From positions 1 to 40,270 of the forward strand of contig CANQEA010000007.1 of assembly GCA_947594095.1 (NCBI GenBank): a DNA stretch of 40,270 nt. Direction: 5' to 3'. A model generated the notes under the pieces. That model was not told the DNA's origin and did no database searches. It worked only from the letters and a program-made list of their open reading frames with translations. Made by a program: the position numbers and the translations under genes. The stretch comes from an uncultured Clostridia bacterium. Its GTDB lineage: Bacteria > Bacillota_A > Clostridia > TANB77 > CAG-508. Below, in pieces: positions 16,534 through 27,000 of this stretch; the first letter of the stretch is position 1, and each line of letters opens with the position of its first letter.

Positions 16534-18015
16534 TTAATAATTACATAAATGAATAGTATCATTTTCTAAAATTATTTGTTCTTTATCATAATAGTTCCAA
16601 TCATTTTCTTTAAATCTTTCGGCAATTGTTTCATTACTTTGAATTGGTTCTAATACTCTTCCAGTATAATACTTTATAACTGCAGTTTTAGCCCAATCTG
16701 GATATAATGATTTTATATTCAGATCACCTGTAGAATGGATATCCAAATATGTATAACTTGGATCTTTATCATTATAAAACGCTATTTTAGTAACACTATT
16801 TCCTGTTTCCTGTTCATATTTACTAATAACTTCTTCAATTTGTTTCACATTTTGTTTATCTTGATAATTAACTATATAATTGTCAATTGAATATCTTGTA
16901 AAATAGACAAATTGAATAACAAGTATTATACATGATATAGCAATTATAATTTTAATCTCTTTCGGCTTTATTTCAAATAAAATCATTGCATATGCTAGTA
17001 AAATACCAATAATTGATGCAATCGCATATGTGTTTCTTGATACAAACCAAATAGATTCAGTATTCTGTAACAACTGTGGTGCAATTGTTACAAATGTAGT
17101 ACCTAAAATAATATATCCTATTCCGAGTATTTGTAATACTTTTTTATTTTTCGTTTCTTGTTTCTTTATTATTTTGCAAATTATATATCCTATTAATAAA
17201 ACGATGATAACTAAAAATAAATATTTAGGAAATAATTGGTATGTTCCTACAAACATATTTTTAGTTCCATCCAGTATTTTTTTCATGGAATCCATTAATA
17301 CTAATTTTCCTTCTACCCTTGAATTAGTAAAAATAAAACGTACAAGTACAAAATTAATAATTGCAGGTATTCCATAAGCAAATGCAACTATAACATTATT
17401 AACAATAAACTGTTTAATGTTCTTAGAATATTTTATAATATATAATAATGAAATTGCAACAAACAAAGCTACTGTCCCTTGATAACAACAGCTTGCTATT
17501 AACATAAAAATTAGTGCAAATAAAAAGGATTTTGTGCTTCCTTCAAAAAAATTTCTTATTTGTTCTACCGCTAAAATGCAGAATAAAACAGATAACATTA
17601 AAGTTCCTTTTTCAATATAAGTAAATAATTCGATTGAAAAAATATTAATAATAATTAAAATAGCTGCTATACAACTAAGTGCATCACTTTTACAGTCCTT
17701 TGTAAACAACTTGTATAATCTATAAAGACTTAGAATTGTACATATAATTGCAATACTAAATGACACTATATATGTTAAATTAGGGCTTAATTTTAAGATT
17801 CCCATAAGTATATAAAAAAAGATTCCTGTTACAATCCTTCCTGAGCCAAAAAAAGTTAACACTGTCTGCCTTAATGAAACCGAAAAAACACTATAAGTGT
17901 CTGGTGCATATTGCATATTACAATACACACCAAAAAAGCAAAAAGTTATAATAGTAAATAAGTATAATTTTTTGTCTATGATCATTTCTTTTACATATTC
18001 TTTTATTTTTTTCAT
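16534..18015 (-). CDS. GtrII-like polytopic glucosyltransferase
   Basis: 493 residues with about eleven hydrophobic helices. The N-terminal loop after the first helix reads APDTYSVFSVSLRQ and then GSGRIVTGIFFYIL, which resembles the glucosyl transferase GtrII family: an acidic residue in the first outside loop, then an Arg before helix 2. The C-terminal 110 residues form a soluble outside domain. This class transfers the flipped undecaprenyl-linked sugar to a polymer on the outer face. It lies directly upstream of gtrB- and gtrA-like genes and downstream of the ABC permease gene (11 bp gap). That suggests the exported polymer is glycosylated after export. The family call rests on topology, the first-loop sequence and context, not on a tight motif. 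Confidence 0.78.
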   Translation of the reverse strand: MKKIKEYVKEMIIDKKLYLFTIITFCFFGVYCNMQYAPDTYSVFSVSLRQTVLTFFGSGRIVTGIFFYILMGILKLSPNLTYIVSFSIAIICTILSLYRLYKLFTKDCKSDALSCIAAILIIINIFSIELFTYIEKGTLMLSVLFCILAVEQIRNFFEGSTKSFLFALIFMLIASCCYQGTVALFVAISLLYIIKYSKNIKQFIVNNVIVAFAYGIPAIINFVLVRFIFTNSRVEGKLVLMDSMKKILDGTKNMFVGTYQLFPKYLFLVIIVLLIGYIICKIIKKQETKNKKVLQILGIGYIILGTTFVTIAPQLLQNTESIWFVSRNTYAIASIIGILLAYAMILFEIKPKEIKIIIAISCIILVIQFVYFTRYSIDNYIVNYQDKQNVKQIEEVISKYEQETGNSVTKIAFYNDKDPSYTYLDIHSTGDLNIKSLYPDWAKTAVIKYYTGRVLEPIQSNETIAERFKENDWNYYDKEQIILENDTIHLCNY

Positions 18016-18026
18016 TTTTGCCTCCC

Positions 18027-18803
18027 TTATAATTCTTCAGCAAATCCTTTTTGCAATTTATTAAAAATAATGTATCCAATTACACATACAGCGATTGCAA
18101 TTAAAATCAAAATTAAAATTGGTACTAATTCTGGCATTTTCTGATTATAAAATATATCTCTATATCCATTAATAATATATGTCATTGGATTTATATCTAA
18201 AATCCACTTGAATGATTCTGGTATTGTTTCACTTGCATATACAATTGGTGTTCCATAAAACAATAATTGCAAAGCAACTCCAATTAAATGTTGTAAATCT
18301 CTTACATATACTGTAACACTAGAAATTATAAAAGAAATTGCCAAGATTACAATATATTGTGCTAATAGAATAATTGGATAAAATATAATATATTTTGTAA
18401 TTCCCAATCCACCAAAAATAACAAATGCCATAATAATAATGGTTGATATCATAAAATTAATGGCTTCACTTGTAACTACAGAAATTGGCAAAATTTCCCT
18501 TGGAAAATATACTTTTTTTAAAATATTTCCATTTTCAATCATTGTAGCAGCAGATCTAGTTATTGACGTTGCAAAAAAAGTCCAAGGGATTAAACCACAG
18601 CATAAAAATATAACATAGTTCTCTTGAGTGTTTTTTAATATCAATGGAAAGACAATTGCATATACTGCGATCTGCAATAGTGGATTTAAAAAAGACCATA
18701 TAACACCTAAAAATGAATTTTTATATTTCCCTCTTATTTCCTTTTTTATATTCGTTTTTAATAGTTCTCTATATTTATATAAGTTTTTAAATACATTAAA
18801 CAT
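18027..18803 (-). CDS. ABC-2 type polysaccharide exporter permease (Wzm/TagG-like)
   Basis: 258 residues with six membrane helices and the family signature just after the first cytoplasmic helix: IKKEIRGKYKNSFLGVIWSFLNPLLQIAVYAIVF. It also has CCGLIPWTFFATSI and a late NPMTYIINGYRDIFY. These mark the transporter class that exports teichoic acid, O-antigen or capsule chains built on a lipid carrier. Its ATPase is encoded at 21130-21897, with a glycosyltransferase gene between the two. The gene starts three bases after the glycosyltransferase stop, so translation is probably coupled. The exported polymer is not known; absence of outer-membrane genes points to a wall-linked glycopolymer. Confidence 0.92.
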   Translation of the reverse strand: MFNVFKNLYKYRELLKTNIKKEIRGKYKNSFLGVIWSFLNPLLQIAVYAIVFPLILKNTQENYVIFLCCGLIPWTFFATSITRSAATMIENGNILKKVYFPREILPISVVTSEAINFMISTIIIMAFVIFGGLGITKYIIFYPIILLAQYIVILAISFIISSVTVYVRDLQHLIGVALQLLFYGTPIVYASETIPESFKWILDINPMTYIINGYRDIFYNQKMPELVPILILILIAIAVCVIGYIIFNKLQKGFAEEL

Positions 18804-18806
18804 TTA

Positions 18807-21116
18807 TTATTCTCCTCTTTTTAGTATTCTCTGTATAAAATCATATAAATGTAATTTTTTTAACACTACATAAATTGGATGTTTAATTTTATATTCTAAA
18901 GTATTCTCGTAATATAATGTTTTGTTTTCAAACTTCCAATCTATATCTACATTTTTTGAATTATAATTTTGTACAAGCCAATCGTATTCAGATTGTTCTC
19001 CTATAAAATATCTTGTTATTAGTTCTTTTGTAATATCAATATTGTTTATCATATTTTTAGCATTTTCTATTTTTTCATTGTTCGGATTATTTTTACAATT
19101 TTCTAATATTTTATCCATATTCTCTATCATATTATCAATAGTAAATCCATCTAAAATCCTTTTTCTTGCTTTTTTCTTATAGCTATCTAAATTATCTATA
19201 ATATGGTTAATACCTTTAATATATGGCATAATCTCTTCTTCTGTATAATTGTAATCAAAAATATCTTCTTCTCTTTGTAAACACGGAACAATTACACCAA
19301 CATCTTCATTTATTAGTTCTTTTTGCCCTCCAACATCGCAAGATATAACAGGTACACCCATCGATAATGATTCATATGCAGTAAGAGCTAGTCCCTCTTT
19401 AATTGAACAATTAATTGTTAAATCGCTGATTGCATATATATTTTCAGTATCTTTTACATTTCCTAAAAACTGAACATAATCAGAGATTTTTTTCTTTTTG
19501 GCTTCTTTCTTCATTTTATCTAGAAGTGGTCCATCTCCCGCTATTACAAAAATAACATCATCTCTGTGTTTTGTTAAGTTTTCTATTATTTCTAATAATA
19601 AAAACGGTCTTTTTTGTTCTGTTATTCTACATATATAGCTAATAACATATTTCCCATTTGTTTTTATATTTTTTTCCTTTAATATTTCTTCTTTATTAAA
19701 AAGTTCAGGATCATAAACTTTTTCATCTACGCCTATATATACAGTTTCAATATCTTTAGGGTCTCTTTTAAAATGATCAACTAAAACTTTTTCACTATTT
19801 TTATTACATACATAAGTTTTATCAATAAAAGACGCTATCCTGCTAGAATCTCTTGAAAATCCACCATTTCTGTTATACCATTCTTCCATATGTATATAAT
19901 CAATTATTGGTATTTGAGGATGCTTTACTTTTAAATAAGGAATAGCACAATAGCCAAAAGTGCTATTAGAATTTAGAATAATATTAATATTGTTTTTTTC
20001 AATAATATAATTAATAAAGCTAATCCAATATTTTTTATTTAAAAAAGTAGTTAAATCATACACTGTCGCATATTCTGCAAATTGTTGTCTCCACTCATTT
20101 GTGTTTGGCTCAGTTGTAATAATAGTAAATTCATATTTTTCTTTATCACTTCTTTTTATAATGTCTAAATTGAACTTATCTGCTCCCCCCATTGTCATCC
20201 AAGGTATAATAAATAATACATTTATTTTATCATTATTCTGTTTTTTAGGCACAACTATTCCATCGCTTTTATCTTTTATATATTCCCAATTATAATGATT
20301 TTGTGGATATTGAATTGCCTTTTCTTTTTGTGTATTTCCTCGTTTGAAACTTTTATCCATATTATCTGTTATTGCTTTAGCATACGACATTGCTTTTTCT
20401 CTATTATTTTGATTAGATTGTTGTAATTCACTTTCTTCTTTTTGCTTTTTTCTATACCAAAATCCAAGGAAATTCATTCTAACTGGATACATTCCTTTTT
20501 TTATCATTTTAAGCCATAAGCACCAATCTTCATATACATTTCTATCATGAATCTCAAATCCATTAACAGAAAAAAATGCCTCTTTACGTATTAAAGCTGT
20601 CATTACTAATAGATTATACTCTAACATTTTTTTAGTGTTATACCATTTAACCCATGTAAAATTTTCTCCGTCAAAATTAATTGTATCTGCATATGCCCAA
20701 GACGCTTCTTTATTTGTTTCTAATGTCCAATATGCGCATTCGATATAAGTGTCAACAATCATGTCATCAGAATCTAAAAACAAAATATATTTACTAGAGG
20801 AGTTAATTTTAGAAGCCCCAAAATCTCTGGCTGCCGCTGGTCCTTCATTCTCTTTATGAAATATTTTTATCCTATCATCTATCTTTTTAATTTCATTTAA
20901 TTTTTCAATATCTTCTTTATTAGTTGAACCATCATCTATGATAATCCATTCAAAATATGGAAATGTTTGATTTAATACTGAAGTAACTGTATTATCTATA
21001 TATTTGTTTGTATTATAATATGGTGTTATAATAGAAACAACTGGTTCTTTTTTTTCATATTCGTTCTTTCCATTCCTTCTATATCTACCAGGAAATAAAT
21101 TATAATCTATTTTCAT
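18807..21116 (-). CDS. Two-domain glycosyltransferase, GT2 fused to GT4
   Basis: 769 residues. The N-terminal GT2 domain (about 25-230) has SIITPYYNTNKYID, IIDDGSTN and the metal site LDSDD. After a charged linker a GT4 domain spans about 300-680: it begins INVLFIIPWMTMGGADKF, contains YICRITEQKRP and AGDGPLLDKM, and has the EX7E motif in EGLALTAYE. The last 90 residues are a charged helical tail ending KRGE. Such fusions make alternating or terminal linkages in surface polysaccharides. The gene lies between the ATPase (13 bp) and permease (3 bp) genes of the exporter, so its product very likely helps assemble or cap the chain that this exporter recognises. A cap-dependent export mechanism is a reasonable inference, not shown by sequence. 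Confidence 0.88.
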   Translation of the reverse strand: MKIDYNLFPGRYRRNGKNEYEKKEPVVSIITPYYNTNKYIDNTVTSVLNQTFPYFEWIIIDDGSTNKEDIEKLNEIKKIDDRIKIFHKENEGPAAARDFGASKINSSSKYILFLDSDDMIVDTYIECAYWTLETNKEASWAYADTINFDGENFTWVKWYNTKKMLEYNLLVMTALIRKEAFFSVNGFEIHDRNVYEDWCLWLKMIKKGMYPVRMNFLGFWYRKKQKEESELQQSNQNNREKAMSYAKAITDNMDKSFKRGNTQKEKAIQYPQNHYNWEYIKDKSDGIVVPKKQNNDKINVLFIIPWMTMGGADKFNLDIIKRSDKEKYEFTIITTEPNTNEWRQQFAEYATVYDLTTFLNKKYWISFINYIIEKNNINIILNSNSTFGYCAIPYLKVKHPQIPIIDYIHMEEWYNRNGGFSRDSSRIASFIDKTYVCNKNSEKVLVDHFKRDPKDIETVYIGVDEKVYDPELFNKEEILKEKNIKTNGKYVISYICRITEQKRPFLLLEIIENLTKHRDDVIFVIAGDGPLLDKMKKEAKKKKISDYVQFLGNVKDTENIYAISDLTINCSIKEGLALTAYESLSMGVPVISCDVGGQKELINEDVGVIVPCLQREEDIFDYNYTEEEIMPYIKGINHIIDNLDSYKKKARKRILDGFTIDNMIENMDKILENCKNNPNNEKIENAKNMINNIDITKELITRYFIGEQSEYDWLVQNYNSKNVDIDWKFENKTLYYENTLEYKIKHPIYVVLKKLHLYDFIQRILKRGE

Positions 21117-21129
21117 TATACAATCCTCT

Positions 21130-21897
21130 CTAATTTACTGCTTTTATATATTCATCAACAACCTCATTAGTATCTCCATCCATCTTTATTTTTCCATCAC
21201 ATAGCCAAATAGTTCTATCACATAATTGTCTAACAGACCCCATACTATGAGTTACAAATACCATTGTTTTTCCTTCTTTTTTTAATTCTAACATCTTGTT
21301 GAAACATTTATTTTGGAAATGTTCATCTCCTACAGATAATATTTCATCAATTAGCAAAATATCTGCATCAACATTAATTGCAACAGAGAAAGCCAATCTC
21401 ATATACATACCAGATGAATAAGTTCTGACTGGATTGTCAATAAAATTCTCTAATTCGGAAAATTCAATAATATTATTTATTCTTTTATCTATTTCTTTTT
21501 TAGTTAGTCCAAAAATAGATGCATTAAAATATATATTTTCTCTTCCTGAAAAGTCTGGGTGAAAACCAGCACCTAGCTCTAGCAAAGACGTCAATTTTCC
21601 ATTTGTCTCAATTTTTCCTTTATTTGGATATATTATTTTTGTAAGTAATTTTAATAAAGTTGATTTTCCACTACCATTTGTGCCTATTAACGCTACAACT
21701 TCTCCTTTTTTTATTTTAGCATTTATTCCTTGTAAGACAGTTCTTCTTTCTTTTTTATTTCTTGAAAAAAGAAATAGAATTTTTTCTTTAATAGTATTTG
21801 CTTTATCTAAATATACATTAAAAGTTTTATATACATCTTCTATTACAATACTATACTCTTCTTGATCTTCTTTCACGTTATACAACATTCCTTTCAT
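21130..21897 (-). CDS. ABC polysaccharide exporter ATPase (Wzt/TagH-like, short form)
   Basis: 255 residues. Walker A is GTNGSGKST (72-80), the signature YSSGM is at 160-164, Walker B LLIDE is at 181-185 and the switch His217 is in VTHS. The GENIYFNASIFGLTK-type stretch (SGRENIYFNASIFG) is typical of teichoic-acid/O-antigen exporter ATPases. It lacks the C-terminal carbohydrate-binding domain of long Wzt and the extra domain of TagH. The first ATG (21897) lies within about ten bases of the -10 of a strong promoter and has no ribosome site. AAAGGA then precedes a GTG at 21876 by 12 bases, so the true start may be that GTG, giving 248 residues. The gene heads the polysaccharide operon. Its partner permease is at 18027-18803. 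Confidence 0.92.
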   Translation of the reverse strand: MKGMLYNVKEDQEEYSIVIEDVYKTFNVYLDKANTIKEKILFLFSRNKKERRTVLQGINAKIKKGEVVALIGTNGSGKSTLLKLLTKIIYPNKGKIETNGKLTSLLELGAGFHPDFSGRENIYFNASIFGLTKKEIDKRINNIIEFSELENFIDNPVRTYSSGMYMRLAFSVAINVDADILLIDEILSVGDEHFQNKCFNKMLELKKEGKTMVFVTHSMGSVRQLCDRTIWLCDGKIKMDGDTNEVVDEYIKAVN

Positions 21898-21905
21898 TTT
21901 TTCTT

Positions 21906-21933
21906 ATTATATCATAAAATTATTGTTTGTAAA
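21906..21933 (-). promoter_or_regulatory. Promoter of the polysaccharide export/glycosylation operon
   Basis: Minus-strand -35 TTTACA (21928-21933), 16-base spacer, -10 TATAAT (21906-21911). It fits in the 51-bp gap between a GT4 gene and the exporter ATPase gene. Transcription would begin about eight bases before the first ATG, which bears on the start choice for the ATPase. Confidence 0.75.
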
Positions 21934-21948
21934 TAGCAAAATTTTGGC

Positions 21949-23301
21949 TTATTTTTTAAGAAATCTTTTTATTTTATTAGAGATTTTATAACCCTTGTTT
22001 TTATTCATTTTTTCAATCTTTCTATCGTCCATTTCTTTATATTTCCTTAAATCTTCTAGTTGTTTATCTCTAATTTCAATTTGGCCTTGATACCATTTTT
22101 CAGCTTCTTTACATTCTTTATAAACTCTATCTGTATAATCAATATGTTCTGCATACATATTTTGAAGCTTTATAATATTTTCAACAGCATTATTAGTATC
22201 TATTTGAGTATTTTGATTTTGTTCTTCATCTAAAATATAGACATTTTTTTCAATATTCAAATTGTCATAAGCATATTTATAATTTTGTTCTACTATATTT
22301 TTTATTGAATTTTCATCTAGTTTTTGTAAATATTCTGATATTTCTTCAAAAGTATTCTCTTTTAAATTTTCGCCACTAAAATTTTCATTAGAAGCTTGAT
22401 CAATATTTGCTTCTGTCACTAATTCTTTTAAGACTTCATATCCACTTATAATTGCCAATTTTTTCATTGTAATTGCTTCTAAAATACATCTATCAACTGC
22501 TATAACAACATCATGTTTTGACATTATTTGTGGAATATCATTCCTTTGGCCTAATATTTCAGCTACATCTTTTATTTCTTCTATTTCATCTTGTATTTTA
22601 TCTTTTAATTCTCCATCTCCGACAATTGTAAGTCTAGCATTAGAAATTTTTTTATGATAATTTTTAAATAGTAATATAGCATTTTCAATAGATTTTTCTT
22701 TTTCTTTTGACATTCTGCTAATAATTAAGAACTTTTCTATTTTAGTAGGTATAGTATTTTCTTCTACTTTAAATTTATTAAAATCTATACTATTTTTTTT
22801 AACGATATATTTACTTTCTTCAATACCATATTTCTCCATATTTTCCTTTTTTGTACTTTCTTTTATTGCAATTATTTTTTGTGCATTATTAAAATACAAG
22901 CTAAACATTATTTTATAGCAAGGAAAACATTTTTCAAACCATTCATATACATTCATTATGCCATTATGTAAATATACTACATATGGAATCTTTTTTAACA
23001 AACAAGCAGGAAAAACTGTATTTATACAATCAAACTGATGAATATATACTTGTTCAATATTATATTCTTCTAATACTTTCATAACATATTGAATTTTATC
23101 AACATCATATTTGTTTTGAACTACAAATTCAAAATTTATAAATATTGCTCCTTCTTTTTCAAAATTTTCTCTGTAAATTCCGTCTGCTGCTAAAATTACA
23201 ACTCTATAGTTTCTTTTTATTAGTTGAATCGTTTGATTTAACACAGCAGTTTCAACTCCACCAATTCCTAGCTTATTAAGGCACAGCATTATAGTTTTCA
23301 T
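21949..23301 (-). CDS. GT4-like glycosyltransferase with C-terminal coiled coil
   Basis: 450 residues. It starts with IMLCLNKLGIGGVETAVLNQ, the donor-independent GGxE loop of GT-B enzymes. The C-terminal Rossmann half has LTIVGDGELKDKI, AEILGQRNDIP and VAVDRCILEAITM. The last of these sits where EX7E is expected but shows Asp in place of the first Glu, so activity or donor use may differ. Residues about 380-445 form a charged coiled coil ending in a Lys-rich tail (KIKRFLKK), which could bring it to the membrane or to partners. It follows the cadherin-like anchored protein by 35 bp, in a transcription unit separate from the exporter operon downstream. Sugar and acceptor unknown. Confidence 0.82.
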   Translation of the reverse strand: MKTIMLCLNKLGIGGVETAVLNQTIQLIKRNYRVVILAADGIYRENFEKEGAIFINFEFVVQNKYDVDKIQYVMKVLEEYNIEQVYIHQFDCINTVFPACLLKKIPYVVYLHNGIMNVYEWFEKCFPCYKIMFSLYFNNAQKIIAIKESTKKENMEKYGIEESKYIVKKNSIDFNKFKVEENTIPTKIEKFLIISRMSKEKEKSIENAILLFKNYHKKISNARLTIVGDGELKDKIQDEIEEIKDVAEILGQRNDIPQIMSKHDVVIAVDRCILEAITMKKLAIISGYEVLKELVTEANIDQASNENFSGENLKENTFEEISEYLQKLDENSIKNIVEQNYKYAYDNLNIEKNVYILDEEQNQNTQIDTNNAVENIIKLQNMYAEHIDYTDRVYKECKEAEKWYQGQIEIRDKQLEDLRKYKEMDDRKIEKMNKNKGYKISNKIKRFLKK

Positions 23302-23336
23302 ATTTGTTTTCCTTTCATTTTAATTTTACTATATTC

Positions 23337-23984
23337 TTATTTTTCATGTTTTCCATTTTTCTTTCTATTCTTTAATATAACTATAGTAACAATTAACAAA
23401 ATCACTAATAATACTATGCATGTTATAATAATAAAAGAGTTCGGTTTTGTATCATTTTCTTGATTTTTAGAGTATTTTTCTACTATTTTTTCTTCATTTG
23501 ACTTCTCTATATCTTCACCTTTTAATTTATCATTAATAGCTTTTACTTTTATTATATAGGTTCTTATAGTTCCAGATTCAGCAGTAACATCAATTCTACA
23601 TTGATTTTCTCCAGAAATTAATTGTACTTCTCCTATTCCATCAATTCTTGCTTTTGAATCATCACTTTCTGCTTTTATAGTTATTTTATCAGCATAGATT
23701 TCTTCATCAATTGTATAATCAACCGTCTGTTTATCAAATTCAGGTGAAATATTATATCCTTCTACCTCTAAGCTTTTTAAATAATTATTAGTTGACTTAC
23801 TAGCCATCTGATTTACTTGTTGATTTTGTTCTTCTAGCATTTGGTTATTTTCTTCTTCAGCAGTCGCATCATCGTATTCTGCATAACCTATACTACTGTT
23901 TGGGTCTGCATATACTTTACAAGAGTTAAATACATTTAATATAATTGTTACAATAAATAACAAAGTTAATATTTTTTTTACCAT
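23337..23984 (-). CDS. Membrane-anchored cadherin-like beta-sandwich protein
   Basis: 215 residues. A signal peptide (1-27) is followed by an acidic Gln/Glu/Asn-rich stretch. A single cadherin-like beta-sandwich domain spans about 67-150, with the family pattern NYLKSLEVEGYNISPEFDK, YTIDEEIYADKITIKA and the closing TYIIKVKA. A linker leads to one C-terminal transmembrane helix (about 185-205) and a Lys/Arg-rich tail, so the domain faces outside. These domains occur in surface proteins of Clostridia and usually mediate binding rather than catalysis. The gene has its own promoter (24011-24038) and is followed closely by a GT4 gene. A role in presenting or binding a surface glycan is a guess from context. 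Confidence 0.8.
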   Translation of the reverse strand: MVKKILTLLFIVTIILNVFNSCKVYADPNSSIGYAEYDDATAEEENNQMLEEQNQQVNQMASKSTNNYLKSLEVEGYNISPEFDKQTVDYTIDEEIYADKITIKAESDDSKARIDGIGEVQLISGENQCRIDVTAESGTIRTYIIKVKAINDKLKGEDIEKSNEEKIVEKYSKNQENDTKPNSFIIITCIVLLVILLIVTIVILKNRKKNGKHEK

Positions 23985-24010
23985 TTTTATCTATCCCCTT
24001 TTCCTGTATA

Positions 24011-24038
24011 ATTATACCATAAACACATTAAAAATCAA
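24011..24038 (-). promoter_or_regulatory. Promoter of the cadherin-like/GT4 unit
   Basis: Minus-strand -35 TTGATT (24033-24038), 16-base spacer, -10 TATAAT (24011-24016), 27 bases upstream of the ATG at 23984. It lies just after the terminator of the glucosaminidase gene, so it starts a new unit. Confidence 0.75.
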
Positions 24039-24047
24039 CCTTTTGAA

Positions 24048-24082
24048 TAAAAAAATCACTATATCAATTTATATAGTGATTT
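24048..24082 (-). terminator. Rho-independent terminator of the glucosaminidase gene
   Basis: Perfect 12-bp stem, AAATCACTATAT (24053-24064) with ATATAGTGATTT (24071-24082), loop of six, followed on the minus strand by a run of seven T. It begins 16 bases after the stop codon. Confidence 0.85.
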
Positions 24083-24097
24083 AATTTAATTAGTTTA

Positions 24098-27000
24098 TTA
24101 TCTTGCTAGATATTTAGATGGCATAAATGCTTGTCTTCCATCTGGTATTCTTATTCTAACCCAGTTATATCCATCAATATTGTTATATGTTCCCTCATTA
24201 ATAACAGTAACAGTCGTACCTTCTACCAAAGCTGTAATTCTGTCTAAATTAAGACTTGGACCCATCCTAACATAGCAACCACTTCCGTCATTTGTTTTTA
24301 CTCTTGCCGTATAATTACAATTAGTTACATCTGATACTTGTTTTAAATAAGTTCCTGACATGTAACCTATTGTTCCATCTGTTAATATTACCTTGTGCCA
24401 ATTACTATTGATTCCCCTTTGTACAGATAAAACAACTTCTCCCTGTGGTATTAATCTTAGCGTATCAGATGAAGTACTTGCCTCTTTTCTAAGCCATAAA
24501 CCACCATTTGCGGTAATTTGGACGTTAATTATTGATGATTCAGATTTATTAGTTGGCATTTGTGATATTACCTGGCTCATATTTTCATACATCGGTATAA
24601 TAAATGTAAAGTTAGAATCTATTTTTCCTGTATTTGCATACATACCTCTTAATAGGCTTGCTTCACTGTATGCTGCCATTAAATTTTGCATATACTGGTG
24701 TGTATATAAAGAACTTCCATTTCTCGTATCTATATCAAATTTATTTTGATATAAAGTGTTTTGGTAATTCTCTAACCAATTATTTTTACAAAATACAATT
24801 CCACCTTCTAAAGCTTTTTGCATTGTGTCCCATCCTTCACGTTTTGCTCTAGCTAATGCATTTGCATATATTTGATCATAACCATTTCCAGAAGCTCCTA
24901 TATCAAATGGATTATAATATGTTTTTCCGTCTCCGCCATCCATTCCTTTTCCTATTGTTGTTCCATTTCTTCCTTGTTCTTGTATAACTCTTGTAATTAT
25001 ATAATAAGCATTTACATTTTGATTTCTACAAGCATTATCAATTGCACTTGCATAATTTTGTAAAAATGTACCATTTACCTGATTTTGTATTCCTTGTAAA
25101 GAACATACACCTTCTATGTATTCATTTAAATCTTGGAATTGGAATATGTTATTTTCATCTAAGAAATTTCTTGGATCCATATAATATGCAGTTGCTTTTT
25201 CAGAGGCACAATACCATCCACTATCATATAATTTTGTTCCACATACAGGACATATCCATTCTCCACCATAGTTTGATGGAACTAAATTTCTTGAATGTAA
25301 GCTTGCTTCTCCTGATATTACATTTTCAAATTTAAGTCCGGTATATAATAGTTCAAAATTCCAATTTGGATGCTTACTCATCAAATCTGCAATTTTTTCT
25401 TTATATCCTGGGTATTTAGAAGTATCAATTGATTTTAATATATCATATGGTTCTACAAACTTAAACTTTTGAGAATTTGAACCAGTCATAGTATTCACTT
25501 GTATATTTTGTCCATTTTGGGCAATGCCTCCATATACATCTAAATATAATTCATTTAATTTAGAAATTATATTATAATACCCATTTCCAGCATCTTTTAT
25601 AATCCATTTTTGAGCATCTGTATCATTTGATGCAACTTGCCATACATTAGTACCTGGTAATTTTCCTCCATTTGCTACATCTAATAATCTGTTTGAATTC
25701 ACCGCTGTTATTGTATAATACCCATCTCCTACATAAGAAACTTTAAATCTCTGTTTGGTTGATGCTTGTTTTTTATATATTTGAATATTTGCACATTGTT
25801 CTTTTGAGCCACCTGCAACACCTAATACATAATTGCTTGAAATTGCTGTTTCTATAGAATATATTCCTTCTGTTAATGTTTTGCTACCTTGCATAGGTTG
25901 TATAAGCTCAAATTTGAATTTTTGCGCTTTACTTCCATTTTGCGTGTTTACTTGAATATTTGCATTATTTTTTGCTACATTTCCTGCTACATCTAAATAT
26001 AACCCATTCTTTTTAGATATTACATAATAATATCCATCTCCTGAACTTTTTATAATCCAACTTTGTGCATCTGTATTATTTACTTCAATTTGCCATACGT
26101 TAGTTCCAGCAACCATTCCGCCATTTGCTACATCTAGTGCTTTATTTGAATGGAATGCTATTATATTATAGTAACCATCTCCTATGTATTTTACAGTGAA
26201 TTTCTGTTGGTTTTCTCTCACATTTTTATATAATTGGATATTCGCATAATTATCCATAGATGCACTTGTTACATCAAAGACATAATCTGTGTCTAAAGAT
26301 GATTTTATAGCATATAATCCATCTTGTATTGTTTTTCCACGTTCTGTGTCATCTATTTGTGGTTTAGACTGTGCATTCACAATATCGAATTTGAACTTTT
26401 GTGCTTTACTTCCATTTTGTGTATTAACTTGAATATTAGCATTATTTTTTGCTACGTTTCCTGCTACATCTAAATATAATCCATTCTTTTTAGATATTAC
26501 ATAATAATATCCATCTCCTGAACTTTTTATAATCCAACTTTGTGCATCTGTATTGTTTACTTCAATTTGCCATATGTTAGTTCCAGCAACCATTCCACCA
26601 TTTGCTACATCTAGTGCTTTATTTGAATGCAATGCTGTTATATTGTAATATCCATCTCCTATATATTTTACATTAAATTTTTGTTGGTTTACATTTGCAT
26701 CTTGATATAATTGAATATTTGCAAAATTATCCATAGATGCATTTATTACGTCAATTACATAGTTTGTATTTAATGCCGTTCTAATTGTATATACCCCATC
26801 TTGTATTGTTTTTCCACGTTCTGTGTTATCTATTTGTGGTGTAGATTGTGAATTCACAATATCGAATTTGAACTTTTGTGCTTTACTTCCATTTTGTGTG
26901 TTTACTTGAATATTAGCATTATTTTTTGCTACATCTCCTGCTACATCTAAATATAATCCATTCTTTTTAGATATTACATAATAATATCCATCTCCTGAAC

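Noticed and set aside
24393..25335. Several plus-strand open frames opposite the glucosaminidase gene
   Set aside because: They mirror the repetitive domain codons on the other strand, have no ribosome sites and give low-complexity hydrophobic translations.
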